Below, piece by piece: positions 1 to 6,412 of a stretch of DNA of 6,782 nucleotides. This DNA is from an uncultured Clostridia bacterium. GTDB taxonomy: Bacteria > Bacillota > Clostridia > TANB77 > CAG-508. Every line of letters begins with the position of its first letter. Position 1 is the stretch's first letter. Under the pieces are notes generated by a model that saw only the letters and a list, made by a program, of their open reading frames with translations, did not search any database and had not been told where the DNA came from. The stretch spans positions 1-6,782 of the forward strand of contig CANQXC010000112.1 of NCBI GenBank assembly GCA_947627785.1, in the 5' to 3' direction. Made by a program: the position numbers and the translations under genes.

Positions 1-1446
1 TCTATCTTTCAAAATGAATCTTGAGTGTAATAAATGTACATTATTCTCTTTATTTTCTTTTATTTTTGAATATATTTCTATTGCTTTGTCTACTGTATTA
101 GCTATAATTAATACTTTGCTTTTTCTTCCTTGAATACATATATTTTCTATATCATCTACAATTTCTTTGTTTTGCATTTTTATTTTATGTCTTTTAGATG
201 GCTTAATAAATTTATTATATTCAAATTGAATATTCATTTTTTCTAATTCGTCTTTGTATATTCTTGGAAGTGTAGCTGTCATTATCATAAACTTGCCACC
301 TAAATTATATATTTTCTGTATTCCTTTTAGTATAATTGCTACTATTTCTGGTGAATATGCTTGTATTTCATCTATTATGATTTTTGAATATCCCAATGTT
401 GCATATATCTTTTCATATCCTTTATATTTGAATACGAATGGAAATATTTGATCTATTGTGCATGTAGTTATTTTGTAGTATAAATTTCTAGTTTGTTCAT
501 ATATCTCCTCTTGATTTTCAAATTCTTGTTTTTCTTCTAAATAGTCCAGTGCTGTTGAGTGTAATAACCCAGCATTTGAATATTCAATATTTTCTGTAAT
601 TCTATCATATATGGCATTAATACTTGCTCTTATCGGTAACGTAAAAAATGTTTTACTATTTTTGCTCCATAATAGTGCCGCTTCTGTTTTTCCTATTCCT
701 GTTGAACCAATTACCAATATATTCTGTTCTTGATTTTTAGTTGCAAATTCTTGCAATTCATTCTTTTTAGAACCTTGTTTTGTAATATATTCTTCTGTTT
801 TTTTCTCTATTACTTGTCCATCTTCATTTTCTACTATTATGTTTCCAGAACTACTATGGTCTAATCTATGTAACAATCCTTTTAACATACAGTATTCTAA
901 GTATAACTTTTTAAATCGATGATCATATTCTGTAATTCTTTGTTTAACATATTTTATATATCTTGTATCTAGATTTTTTCTTATTTCTATAGGTATTTCT
1001 TTTTTTATATTATCTAACTGTGGTTGTATGTCTTCATCTATTATTTTTTCTATATATTCAGCTGATATTTCCTTATTATCTCTTTCATGATGATAGTAAA
1101 TTGATTGATAAACTAAAAGTTTTTCTTCTTCTGTTAATCCTAATTCCTCAATTGGCACAAATATAGGTGATATTTGTTCATGCTTTATATAATCGTTAAA
1201 TTTTGTTTCTATAGTATGTTCACCTATTCTTTTTAATATTAAGTTTTGAAATGGTGTATATACTTTTCCAATATCATGGTATTTACATATAATTTCAAGT
1301 AAATACCAAAATCTTTCTGCATCAATTTCTTTATTAGCTGTAATTTCTGCACCATATATATCTTTTAAAACCTTTAGATTTTTTAATAATTTATTTGTAT
1401 GTTCTATAATAGTTTCTTTTGGTTCAGATTTAGCATAGTATATCAT
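1..1446 (-). CDS. cas3: CRISPR-associated nuclease/helicase Cas3 (HD plus SF2 helicase), partial
   Basis: Cas3 is the effector of type I CRISPR-Cas. After Cascade forms an R-loop on target DNA, Cas3 unwinds and shreds the DNA with its HD nuclease and ATP-driven helicase. The visible 482 codons run without a stop to the left edge, so the C-terminus is outside the window. My own translation shows an N-terminal HD domain: H16 in EHTNKLL, the H57-D58 pair in KYHDIGK, the H119-H120 pair in YYHHERD, and D196 in LHRLDH. The helicase core follows: Walker A GSTGIGKT at 247-254, a TCTIDQ segment just before the Walker B region, the DEAH-type box as DEIQ at 359-362, TATLP at 390-394 and LLHSRF at 472-477. 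The ATG at 1446 follows an AGGAGGGG site with good spacing. It is the last cas gene in view, 47 bp after cas5, with a strong hairpin in between. No frameshift is seen. Confidence 0.96.
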   Translation of the reverse strand, partial: MIYYAKSEPKETIIEHTNKLLKNLKVLKDIYGAEITANKEIDAERFWYLLEIICKYHDIGKVYTPFQNLILKRIGEHTIETKFNDYIKHEQISPIFVPIEELGLTEEEKLLVYQSIYYHHERDNKEISAEYIEKIIDEDIQPQLDNIKKEIPIEIRKNLDTRYIKYVKQRITEYDHRFKKLYLEYCMLKGLLHRLDHSSSGNIIVENEDGQVIEKKTEEYITKQGSKKNELQEFATKNQEQNILVIGSTGIGKTEAALLWSKNSKTFFTLPIRASINAIYDRITENIEYSNAGLLHSTALDYLEEKQEFENQEEIYEQTRNLYYKITTCTIDQIFPFVFKYKGYEKIYATLGYSKIIIDEIQAYSPEIVAIILKGIQKIYNLGGKFMIMTATLPRIYKDELEKMNIQFEYNKFIKPSKRHKIKMQNKEIVDDIENICIQGRKSKVLIIANTVDKAIEIYSKIKENKENNVHLLHSRFILKDR

Positions 1447-1450
1447 TTTT

Positions 1451-1458
1451 CCCCTCCT
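1451..1458 (-). promoter_or_regulatory. Ribosome binding site of cas3
   Basis: On the minus strand the sequence reads AGGAGGGG, then AAAA, then the cas3 ATG at 1446. The AGGAGG core is 6 nt from the start codon, close to ideal, and it fixes the cas3 start. The site begins 2 nt after the 15-bp hairpin at 1461-1494, so it stays single-stranded even when that hairpin is folded. Confidence 0.85.
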
Positions 1459-1460
1459 AT

Positions 1461-1494
1461 ACATTTAGCCACATTCTTCAATGTGGCTAAATGT
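1461..1494 (-). promoter_or_regulatory. Perfect 15-bp hairpin between cas5 and cas3
   Basis: The arms at 1461-1475 (ACATTTAGCCACATT) and 1480-1494 (AATGTGGCTAAATGT) are perfect inverted repeats with a 4-nt loop, read as GAAG in the cas transcript. The last base of the cas5 TAA stop is the first base of the stem, and the cas3 Shine-Dalgarno begins 2 nt after it. Neither strand has a T-run after the stem, so a classical intrinsic terminator is unlikely. A role in mRNA processing, 3'-end protection of the Cascade transcript, or tuning of Cas3 relative to Cascade is inferred. It could also be a dispersed palindromic repeat. Confidence 0.8.
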
Positions 1495-2144
1495 TAATTA
1501 TACCAAAATATATAATCTCCATCTTCATCTTGTAATATATTTTCTATTTCTTGATTTGCATTTTTTTCTATATATTTAACATCAACTGTTTTCCATCTTC
1601 TTAAATCATTTTGTATTGTATATGTTGTGTTTAATTTATAGTTTATCCCATTAGTTAAAAAGTCTGTTTGACTTATTGGAACATAAGCATTATATTTTTT
1701 TATATACCCATATTCTATATTTTCTGGTGTTGATATTATTTTTACTTCGTCTACTCTTACCATATCTTCATTTCTTCCTAATGTGAATGTTTCGTTTCCC
1801 TCTACAATGTTTTTATAAATTTTATTTACTATCATTTCTTCAGCTTGCATATGTATTAAAAGTTTTACATTTAATAACTGATGTACGTTTCTCGGCATTG
1901 ATGTAACTTTTTCTTTTCCTTTAAACATTCGTAATGTTTGGTAGTTGTTAAAAACACTCTCATATTCCCCTTGAATTGATATATTCATTGGAAAATATTC
2001 TCCTGGTTTTGCACCTATTATTTTGTGGAACATGCCTATAACTGTTGAATATGGTGGTAAAGGATATGTTTCTGCCACTTTAAATGTAAATGGCTTTTTA
2101 TAACAAGCTGTTTCTTGAAATAACTTTAATTTTAATATTGCCAA
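1494..2144 (-). CDS. cas5: Type I-B CRISPR-associated protein Cas5 (Cas5t, RAMP family)
   Basis: Cas5 caps the 5' handle of the crRNA in Cascade and links Cas8 to the Cas7 backbone. The 216-residue length suits a small Cas5t protein. The N-terminal half shows the usual Cas5 pattern: a first RAMP strand (AILKLKLFQ, residues 2-10), then a Lys/Phe-rich stretch and the hallmark YPLPPYSTVIGM at about 27-38, followed by a helix (FHKIIG). The start is a TTG at 2144, supported by a very strong AAAGGAGGG site 7 nt upstream. No ATG is available that would keep the first RAMP strand. The gene starts 14 bp after the cas7 stop, and its Shine-Dalgarno touches that stop, suggesting translational coupling. 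The TAA stop leads straight into the hairpin before cas3. Confidence 0.93.
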   Translation of the reverse strand: MAILKLKLFQETACYKKPFTFKVAETYPLPPYSTVIGMFHKIIGAKPGEYFPMNISIQGEYESVFNNYQTLRMFKGKEKVTSMPRNVHQLLNVKLLIHMQAEEMIVNKIYKNIVEGNETFTLGRNEDMVRVDEVKIISTPENIEYGYIKKYNAYVPISQTDFLTNGINYKLNTTYTIQNDLRRWKTVDVKYIEKNANQEIENILQDEDGDYIFWYN

Positions 2145-2151
2145 TGCTTGT

Positions 2152-2160
2152 CCCTCCTTT
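2152..2160 (-). promoter_or_regulatory. Ribosome binding site deciding the TTG start of cas5
   Basis: The minus strand reads AAAGGAGGG, 7 nt before TTG at 2144. It overlaps the TAA stop of cas7 (2159-2161), so a ribosome finishing cas7 is positioned to restart on cas5. The strength of the site makes the TTG start credible. Confidence 0.85.
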
Positions 2161-3070
2161 ATTTGTAATATTCTCTTACCTCATCTTCTATTTTTTCAAA
2201 GAATGTTTGTACATTATATACTTTTTCTGGAAGCATTGCTTCTATTTCTTGTTCATTATTGAATATGTCTTTTACCATTCCAATCATTGTATTATTTTCT
2301 ATTGCATTTTCTCCAATTTTTAGTTGCATTGTATCTTTTAACATATTTGTGTTAATGTTAAATGCATTATTTTTGTTTTCTAATTTTATTCTTCCTGCAA
2401 AATATGGACTATTTAGATTATATGTTCCACCAATAATAAACAATGGACTCAAATTTTCTTGTCTTCCTCTTATTTCTCTATTTAATACTTTTATTATTTC
2501 TAGTAATTCTATTACTCGTTTTTGCTTTTCTTCATTTGATAATTCTATTGTTCCATCTTTACCTATTTTGCTTAAATCTATTGTTACTGTATATGTATAA
2601 TAACTTAAATGTTGCTCAATGTTTGCTAAATTTGGAAATTCATTTATTCTATCTGCTAAACCTTTATTATTTAAGAAATCCATGTCACTTCTATATTCTT
2701 CTAATGATATAGCATTGCTTAATCTAACTGCTGCACTTCTTATGTTTGAACCTCCATCTGTATCATCTGTCTTTTTTGATGTTTTCATATAACCAAATAA
2801 ATCCATTTCTTGAGAATCTTCTATGCTTAAATCTTCTTTAAATTGTATTGTTCCTTTTGATTTATCTACTACTTCTAAGTTCCAATTAAACATTTGCTTT
2901 CCTAATCTTGCTATATCATATCTTATTGCTTGTCTTGAAGCAAATGTATATACTTCTCCATTTCCTCTTGATAATTTCTTTAATTCTGAAATATTACCTA
3001 TTCCTTCTCCATAATTTAAACTTTGTGCTTTAAATATAATTGTTAATGTTAAACCATTTTTATTATTCAT
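2159..3070 (-). CDS. cas7: Type I-B CRISPR-associated protein Cas7 (Cst2/DevR family), Cascade backbone
   Basis: Cas7 forms the helical filament that coats the crRNA spacer in Cascade. This protein matches the Cst2/DevR subgroup of RAMP proteins by sequence character. It has an N-terminal strand LTLTIIFKAQSLNYGEGIGN, then an Arg-rich segment with YTFASRQAIRYDIARLG, the DLFGYM segment before a Gly/Ser-rich loop, and a conserved-looking RSAAVRLSNAISLE stretch. At 303 residues it has a normal family length. I chose ATG at 3070 because the AAAGGA site at 3082-3087 is 11 nt away. An in-frame GTG at 3079 would add three residues but lies only 2 nt from that site. It is 61 bp downstream of cas8b and 14 bp before cas5. 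DevR homologues in Myxococcus have been linked to regulation of their own operon, but nothing here shows that. Confidence 0.95.
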   Translation of the reverse strand: MNNKNGLTLTIIFKAQSLNYGEGIGNISELKKLSRGNGEVYTFASRQAIRYDIARLGKQMFNWNLEVVDKSKGTIQFKEDLSIEDSQEMDLFGYMKTSKKTDDTDGGSNIRSAAVRLSNAISLEEYRSDMDFLNNKGLADRINEFPNLANIEQHLSYYTYTVTIDLSKIGKDGTIELSNEEKQKRVIELLEIIKVLNREIRGRQENLSPLFIIGGTYNLNSPYFAGRIKLENKNNAFNINTNMLKDTMQLKIGENAIENNTMIGMVKDIFNNEQEIEAMLPEKVYNVQTFFEKIEDEVREYYK

Positions 3071-3081
3071 TTTTTTCACAT

Positions 3082-3087
3082 TCCTTT
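3082..3087 (-). promoter_or_regulatory. Ribosome binding site favouring ATG 3070 over GTG 3079 for cas7
   Basis: The minus strand reads AAAGGA, then 11 nt to ATG at 3070, with an in-frame GTG at 3079 only 2 nt away. Two nucleotides is too close for efficient initiation, so the ATG is preferred. The 11-nt spacing is at the long end of the usual range, so this is a moderate rather than strong site. Confidence 0.6.
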
Positions 3088-3131
3088 CTAGATTATTCTA
3101 TTTGAATTATTGATAATACTTGTTTTTATCA

Positions 3132-4961
3132 TTATACCTTTTTTTCTGTATTATTACTTTCTTGATAATTATTTGATGTTAAACCTGCTATAAAGCTGTG
3201 TCCTAATTCTTGCCATTCTGTATCTTCATTATTTCTAACTATTATTTGTGGTACATCTTTACCCATTGACCACAATACTCTTATTATAATATCTGTAAAT
3301 TCACTTTTATTATTAGTTTTTATACAATTTAACATTTTATATATGTAGCCATCTAATTTATTTTCATTATTTTCTTTACTTAAAGTTTGTTTTATTTCTT
3401 TTCCTAAGCTATACATTAAACCAATTTTATTATTAGCTTTTTCTACTTCTTCACGCATTTCCATTATATCTTCCTCCTTTTTTAATATTTCTAATGTAAC
3501 TTTTGTTTTTGTTGCTAAAAATGAAAAATATCCTCTATTTGTTTTAGATTTTAATTCTTCTCTTAACCTTTCGTTTACTGTATTTCTTATGTCTTTATTT
3601 TTTAATATATTGTCTACAATTTGCAATTTATATTTATAGTCTTTTATATTTGTTAATATATCTGAATAGTTTTTAAAAAATCTTGCTACATGTGGTTTTA
3701 TTCTAAAATCTTCAATTCGACTATATGCTAGATATTCAGCTTCAAATTCTACTACTAATATATTTTGTAATTGCCATTCACTTATTTGTTTATTTTGTGT
3801 AATTATATTTAATATTAAATCTGCATAAGGATTGTATTCTGTTTTTTCCTTTTTTGACTTATCTCCAAAATTTCTATTAGTTTTTAATAGAGTTTCTACA
3901 TCTGTATCTATATTTACAAAACTTAATATTTCGCTTTCTTTATATGCTTCATTTTCTTTTACTGTTTTTATGATATTTGTTACTCCTGCTGGTATACAAA
4001 ATAGCATTAACTTACACATATCGCATATTGGAAGATTTATATTTTGATTCCAGAAGAAGTTTGCCATGTTTTCTGTACTTACTGCTAATGGTATGAAATT
4101 ACCTTCTGTGTAACTACTAGTTAGGAAATGATTTTCTCCACATTTTAAACATGGTTCATCTGTTATTTCTTTAACATATTTACTTATTTCTTCTGCTTCT
4201 TTATTTTTTTGTATAAACCTTTTATTTACATTCTCATAAATACTCTTCATCTCTTTTGTTAGCATATTATCTGTTATCTTTTTCTCAATTATTTGCTTTA
4301 GTTCATCACTATTATATTTTTGATCCTTTATATTTTGCAATATATCTGCTTCTATTATATTGCTTACATAGTCTTTATACATTATATCTTCTTGTTCTTC
4401 ATAAGTTAGTGAATTTTTTACTACATTTAACATACTTATTTGGCCAAAATAGTTTTTACTTAGAATATTTTTAAATAAATTTAATGTTATTTTTTTATTA
4501 ATAATATCCTTATTAAAATTTTCTAATAAAATGTCTTGTATTTCTTTTAGTTCTTCTTTTGTTTGTGCTTTATCAATTTTTGAATATTCTTCAAACATAA
4601 TGTTATAAATTTGCTCATCTATTTTTTTTATTTTATCTAACTCTTTTTTTATTGAGTCTTTAATATACTTCTTTTCTTTTTTTATTTCATCTTTTTGTTT
4701 TTCATCTTCTAATAAGTTCCCTATTTTTTCAAAAGAATTATTTATTCGATCTGTCATTTTTTTTACTATGTTGTACTTTTCAAAAAAATATTTAAAATAC
4801 CATTTATGAAAATCTTTTAAATCTGATGTTTCAAATTCAATATAATTATCCTGCTTTGTTACAAAATGTTGCTCATTATATTCTAGTATGTTTAAAAATC
4901 CTACTATTCCTGCATTTATAAACCATTCATCCAAGTAAACTTTTGTTTTCAAGTTTTTCAC
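3132..4961 (-). CDS. cas8b: Type I-B CRISPR-associated protein Cas8b1/Cst1 (CXXC-CXXC family), Cascade large subunit
   Basis: This is the large subunit of type I-B Cascade, which by family knowledge recognises the PAM, helps open target DNA and docks Cas3. Its 609 residues and layout fit the Cst1 CXXC-CXXC family. The N-terminus has DEWFINAGIVGFLNIL (about 11-26), typical of the family. A long Lys/Glu-rich, probably coiled-coil stretch covers about 76-145. A zinc-binding pair follows: C271-x-x-C274 and C313-x-x-C316. The region after it has LPICDMCKLMLFCIPAGVT, and the C-terminal part ends in ELGHSFIAGLTSNN, again typical. The start is uncertain: GTG at 4961 has a Shine-Dalgarno only 3 nt away, while TTG at 4952 (codon 4) is better spaced. 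The gene follows cas6 by 11 bp. Confidence 0.94.
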   Translation of the reverse strand: MKNLKTKVYLDEWFINAGIVGFLNILEYNEQHFVTKQDNYIEFETSDLKDFHKWYFKYFFEKYNIVKKMTDRINNSFEKIGNLLEDEKQKDEIKKEKKYIKDSIKKELDKIKKIDEQIYNIMFEEYSKIDKAQTKEELKEIQDILLENFNKDIINKKITLNLFKNILSKNYFGQISMLNVVKNSLTYEEQEDIMYKDYVSNIIEADILQNIKDQKYNSDELKQIIEKKITDNMLTKEMKSIYENVNKRFIQKNKEAEEISKYVKEITDEPCLKCGENHFLTSSYTEGNFIPLAVSTENMANFFWNQNINLPICDMCKLMLFCIPAGVTNIIKTVKENEAYKESEILSFVNIDTDVETLLKTNRNFGDKSKKEKTEYNPYADLILNIITQNKQISEWQLQNILVVEFEAEYLAYSRIEDFRIKPHVARFFKNYSDILTNIKDYKYKLQIVDNILKNKDIRNTVNERLREELKSKTNRGYFSFLATKTKVTLEILKKEEDIMEMREEVEKANNKIGLMYSLGKEIKQTLSKENNENKLDGYIYKMLNCIKTNNKSEFTDIIIRVLWSMGKDVPQIIVRNNEDTEWQELGHSFIAGLTSNNYQESNNTEKKV

Positions 4962-4969
4962 CCACCTTT
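4961..4969 (-). promoter_or_regulatory. Ribosome binding site of cas8b, leaving GTG 4961 or TTG 4952 as start
   Basis: The minus strand reads AAAAGGTGG directly before GTG at 4961, with TTG in the same frame three codons on. The AGGTGG core is 9 nt from the TTG, a normal spacing. For the GTG only the AAAGG part can serve, at 3 nt. Either way this gene does not start with ATG. The site lies in the 11-bp gap after the cas6 stop. Confidence 0.6.
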
Positions 4970-4972
4970 TTG

Positions 4973-5689
4973 TTATATTATTTGGAACATTCCAAAGCCT
5001 GAACTACGTCTACTGCCCATTCCTGCTTTGTACAAATATTCAAGTAATCTTTTATCACCTTCTATATTAAATGTTCCTACACTTGTTTCCATTTGTTTTT
5101 CATAGAATTTTACTATAACTTTTTTTGGTTCTATTGGTGAAATTTTAAATGTATTTACAATTTCACTAGGCATGTCCGTTATTTGTAACTGTTCTTTAAT
5201 ATTGATTCTTAATGTTTCTAAAAATTTTTCTGGGTTTGTAAAAGAATAGTAATAATCCTTTTGTTCCTGTCTATTTCTAGCAACTAATGGTGATTGAAAT
5301 TTTATTTTTATTCTTTCGCTAGTTATACTTTTTTCTGGTAACATTATTATATTTGTTAATTTCCAAGTATTTGAATTTATAGGGAATGATTTATTTTTTT
5401 GATGGTTAAAAGAATTATATAATGCAACTGCTATTTCATTGTCTTGTATTGCTAAATTTATTTCAAATTCTTTTTCTTGTAATATTATTTGTTCCCCTTC
5501 TATTTTTGGATTTTTGAAAAAAACTGAAAATGTGTATGGTTTAATTGTTGGTTTTTTATCATCATATAACTTTTTATAATATTCTTCACTATATTCACTT
5601 AATGATTTTTTTATAAAACTTAATATGTTTTTTCTATATTGTATTGGTAATACTTCATTTTGCAATTTTAAAACTAGTTTTAATCTCAT
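4973..5689 (-). CDS. cas6: CRISPR pre-crRNA endoribonuclease Cas6
   Basis: Cas6 cuts CRISPR repeat RNA to release mature crRNAs and often stays on the 3' hairpin within Cascade. The 238-residue protein has two RAMP (ferredoxin-like) halves. The first begins MRLKLVLKL and includes KPYTFSVFF at about 50-58. The second ends in the diagnostic glycine-rich loop GMGSRRSSGFG at 223-233, at the extreme C-terminus as expected. ATG at 5689 is chosen because AAGGAGG sits 7 nt upstream. An in-frame ATG at 5719 would add ten residues, but those codons encode the Shine-Dalgarno itself. The only histidine is H96; none occurs in the N-terminal region where many Cas6 enzymes carry the catalytic one. It is the first gene of the cas operon, 11 bp ahead of cas8b. 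Confidence 0.95.
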   Translation of the reverse strand: MRLKLVLKLQNEVLPIQYRKNILSFIKKSLSEYSEEYYKKLYDDKKPTIKPYTFSVFFKNPKIEGEQIILQEKEFEINLAIQDNEIAVALYNSFNHQKNKSFPINSNTWKLTNIIMLPEKSITSERIKIKFQSPLVARNRQEQKDYYYSFTNPEKFLETLRINIKEQLQITDMPSEIVNTFKISPIEPKKVIVKFYEKQMETSVGTFNIEGDKRLLEYLYKAGMGSRRSSGFGMFQII

Positions 5690-5694
5690 TTTTT

Positions 5695-5703
5695 CACCTC
5701 CTT
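5695..5703 (-). promoter_or_regulatory. Ribosome binding site deciding the cas6 start
   Basis: The minus strand reads AAGGAGGTG, then AAAAA, then ATG at 5689. This near-perfect anti-16S match places the true start at 5689 and makes the upstream in-frame ATG at 5719, which has no comparable site, unlikely. Confidence 0.88.
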
Positions 5704-5763
5704 CATTCTTATTAAACATGTATTATAGTAAAAATTTTTTATCTTAATATCATTTTTTATTGG

Positions 5764-5792
5764 ATAATATACCCAAATTATTTACGTGTCAA
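5764..5792 (-). promoter_or_regulatory. Sigma-A-type promoter of the cas operon
   Basis: On the minus strand a consensus -35 TTGACA (5787-5792) is separated by exactly 17 bp from a -10 TATTAT (5764-5769). Transcription would start near 5757, giving a cas6 leader of roughly 65-70 nt. The DNA just upstream has A-runs (around 5793-5815) that resemble an UP element. It is the only strong promoter I see before the five cas genes. No clear inverted repeat overlaps the promoter, so no operator can be named; a 10-bp A5T5 palindrome at 5730-5739 lies in the leader. Confidence 0.85.
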
Positions 5793-5868
5793 TATTTTTT
5801 TACTTTTTGTTAAAATTTCCCTAAATAAGCACTTTTTTGTCGTAACAAATTTAAAATTCTTATATTAT

Positions 5869-6351
5869 TTACCTTACCCCTTCTATTTTTATTCCTCTAG
5901 CTTTTTCATACATATATGTGGAAACATCCCTATTATAGCTATCTTGTGTATGGCTTGCAATTAATATATGTTTCTTATTATTCGTTATGTTTATTTCTGT
6001 AATTATTAACGTATGTCCAAATATTCCACCATTAAAGCTTAATTGAATTATATCTCCTTTCTCTAATTCTTCTATTTTTGCTTCTCTGCCATATGGTCCT
6101 ACACCCTTGTTGTTAACTAAAAATTTATGCAAATATTCAACACCAGACCATGATGCAGATTTATCGTTTCCATTTTTATAATACCAACCATATTTATTAT
6201 AATTCATCACATTTGCACCTGCATATATACATTGTGAAACAAAAGATGTACAGTCTCCTCCTACTGTATCAAAGTTATAATACTTTGGATTTCTTTTAAA
6301 TGCCCATTCTCTTGCATATGCTACTGCTTGTTCTCTATTATATTTTCTCAT
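5869..6351 (-). CDS. Putative amidase-domain protein (papain-like fold, Amidase_6 type)
   Basis: This 160-residue protein resembles the putative amidase domain found in many Firmicutes, a papain-like (NlpC/P60- and CHAP-related) fold whose members are thought to cleave amide bonds, probably in peptidoglycan. The likely nucleophile is C34 in GGDCTSFVSQCIYAG (about 31-45). The likely catalytic histidine is H113 in FGHTLIITEI, after the typical ELEKGDIIQLSF strand at about 95-106. A further HTQD at 134-137 may supply the polar residue or a structural element. The protein is essentially one domain with no signal peptide, membrane segment or wall-binding repeats, so it is either cytoplasmic, released otherwise (for example by lysis or in a spore), or not a wall enzyme. 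Its AGAGGTG site is 7 nt before the ATG and lies inside a hairpin. No terminator is visible between its stop and the cas promoter. Confidence 0.85.
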   Translation of the reverse strand: MRKYNREQAVAYAREWAFKRNPKYYNFDTVGGDCTSFVSQCIYAGANVMNYNKYGWYYKNGNDKSASWSGVEYLHKFLVNNKGVGPYGREAKIEELEKGDIIQLSFNGGIFGHTLIITEINITNNKKHILIASHTQDSYNRDVSTYMYEKARGIKIEGVR

Positions 6352-6396
6352 AAAAAAACACCTCTTATAATAATATGAATAATTATTATAAAAGGT
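6352..6396 (-). terminator. Hairpin plus U7 terminator-like element containing the Shine-Dalgarno of the amidase gene
   Basis: In the minus-strand transcript the arm ACCUUUUAUAAUAAU (from 6396-6382) pairs over 15 bp with AUUAUUAUAAGAGGU (6374-6360). There is one U-G wobble and a 7-nt loop, followed by G and seven U residues (6358-6352). It begins 17 nt after the stop of the SprT-like gene, a typical terminator position. The same descending arm contains AGAGGU, the core of the amidase Shine-Dalgarno (AGAGGUG, 6365-6359), and the amidase AUG directly follows the U-run. On the other strand the wobble becomes a C-A mismatch, so the fold favours the minus-strand RNA. Terminator, translation block or both remain possible; the stem is AU-rich with only two G-C pairs. 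Confidence 0.65.
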
Positions 6397-6412
6397 ATTT
6401 ATGCTTGTAACG

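Noticed and set aside
254..451. Plus-strand open frame of 65 codons within the cas3 region
   Set aside because: It is antisense to the Cas3 helicase core, whose motifs (DEIQ, TATLP) are intact on the minus strand. It has no Shine-Dalgarno and looks like a shadow of AT-rich coding DNA.
2090..3014. Several hydrophobic plus-strand open frames (2090-2323, 2259-2600, 2443-2712, 2823-3014)
   Set aside because: All lie antisense to cas7 and cas5. Their Phe/Leu/Ile richness is what T-rich antisense of A-rich genes gives, so they are not membrane proteins.
3832..4474. Plus-strand open frames at 3832-4047 and 4256-4474
   Set aside because: They are antisense to cas8b, including across its zinc cysteine region, and have no ribosome binding site or recognisable domain.
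5730..5739. A5T5 palindrome in the cas6 leader, considered as an operator
   Set aside because: A 10-bp A/T palindrome is expected by chance in such AT-rich DNA, and the flanks are not symmetrical.
5715..5750. Second possible promoter closer to cas6, with TATAAT at 5722-5727 on the minus strand
   Set aside because: The -10 is perfect, but the -35 position at 17 bp (ATATTA) matches poorly. The promoter at 5764-5792 is far better.
5838..5851. Small hairpin TTTGT/ACAAA with a 4-nt loop after the amidase gene, considered as its terminator
   Set aside because: There are only five weak base pairs, and it is followed by A residues, not U, in the minus-strand transcript.
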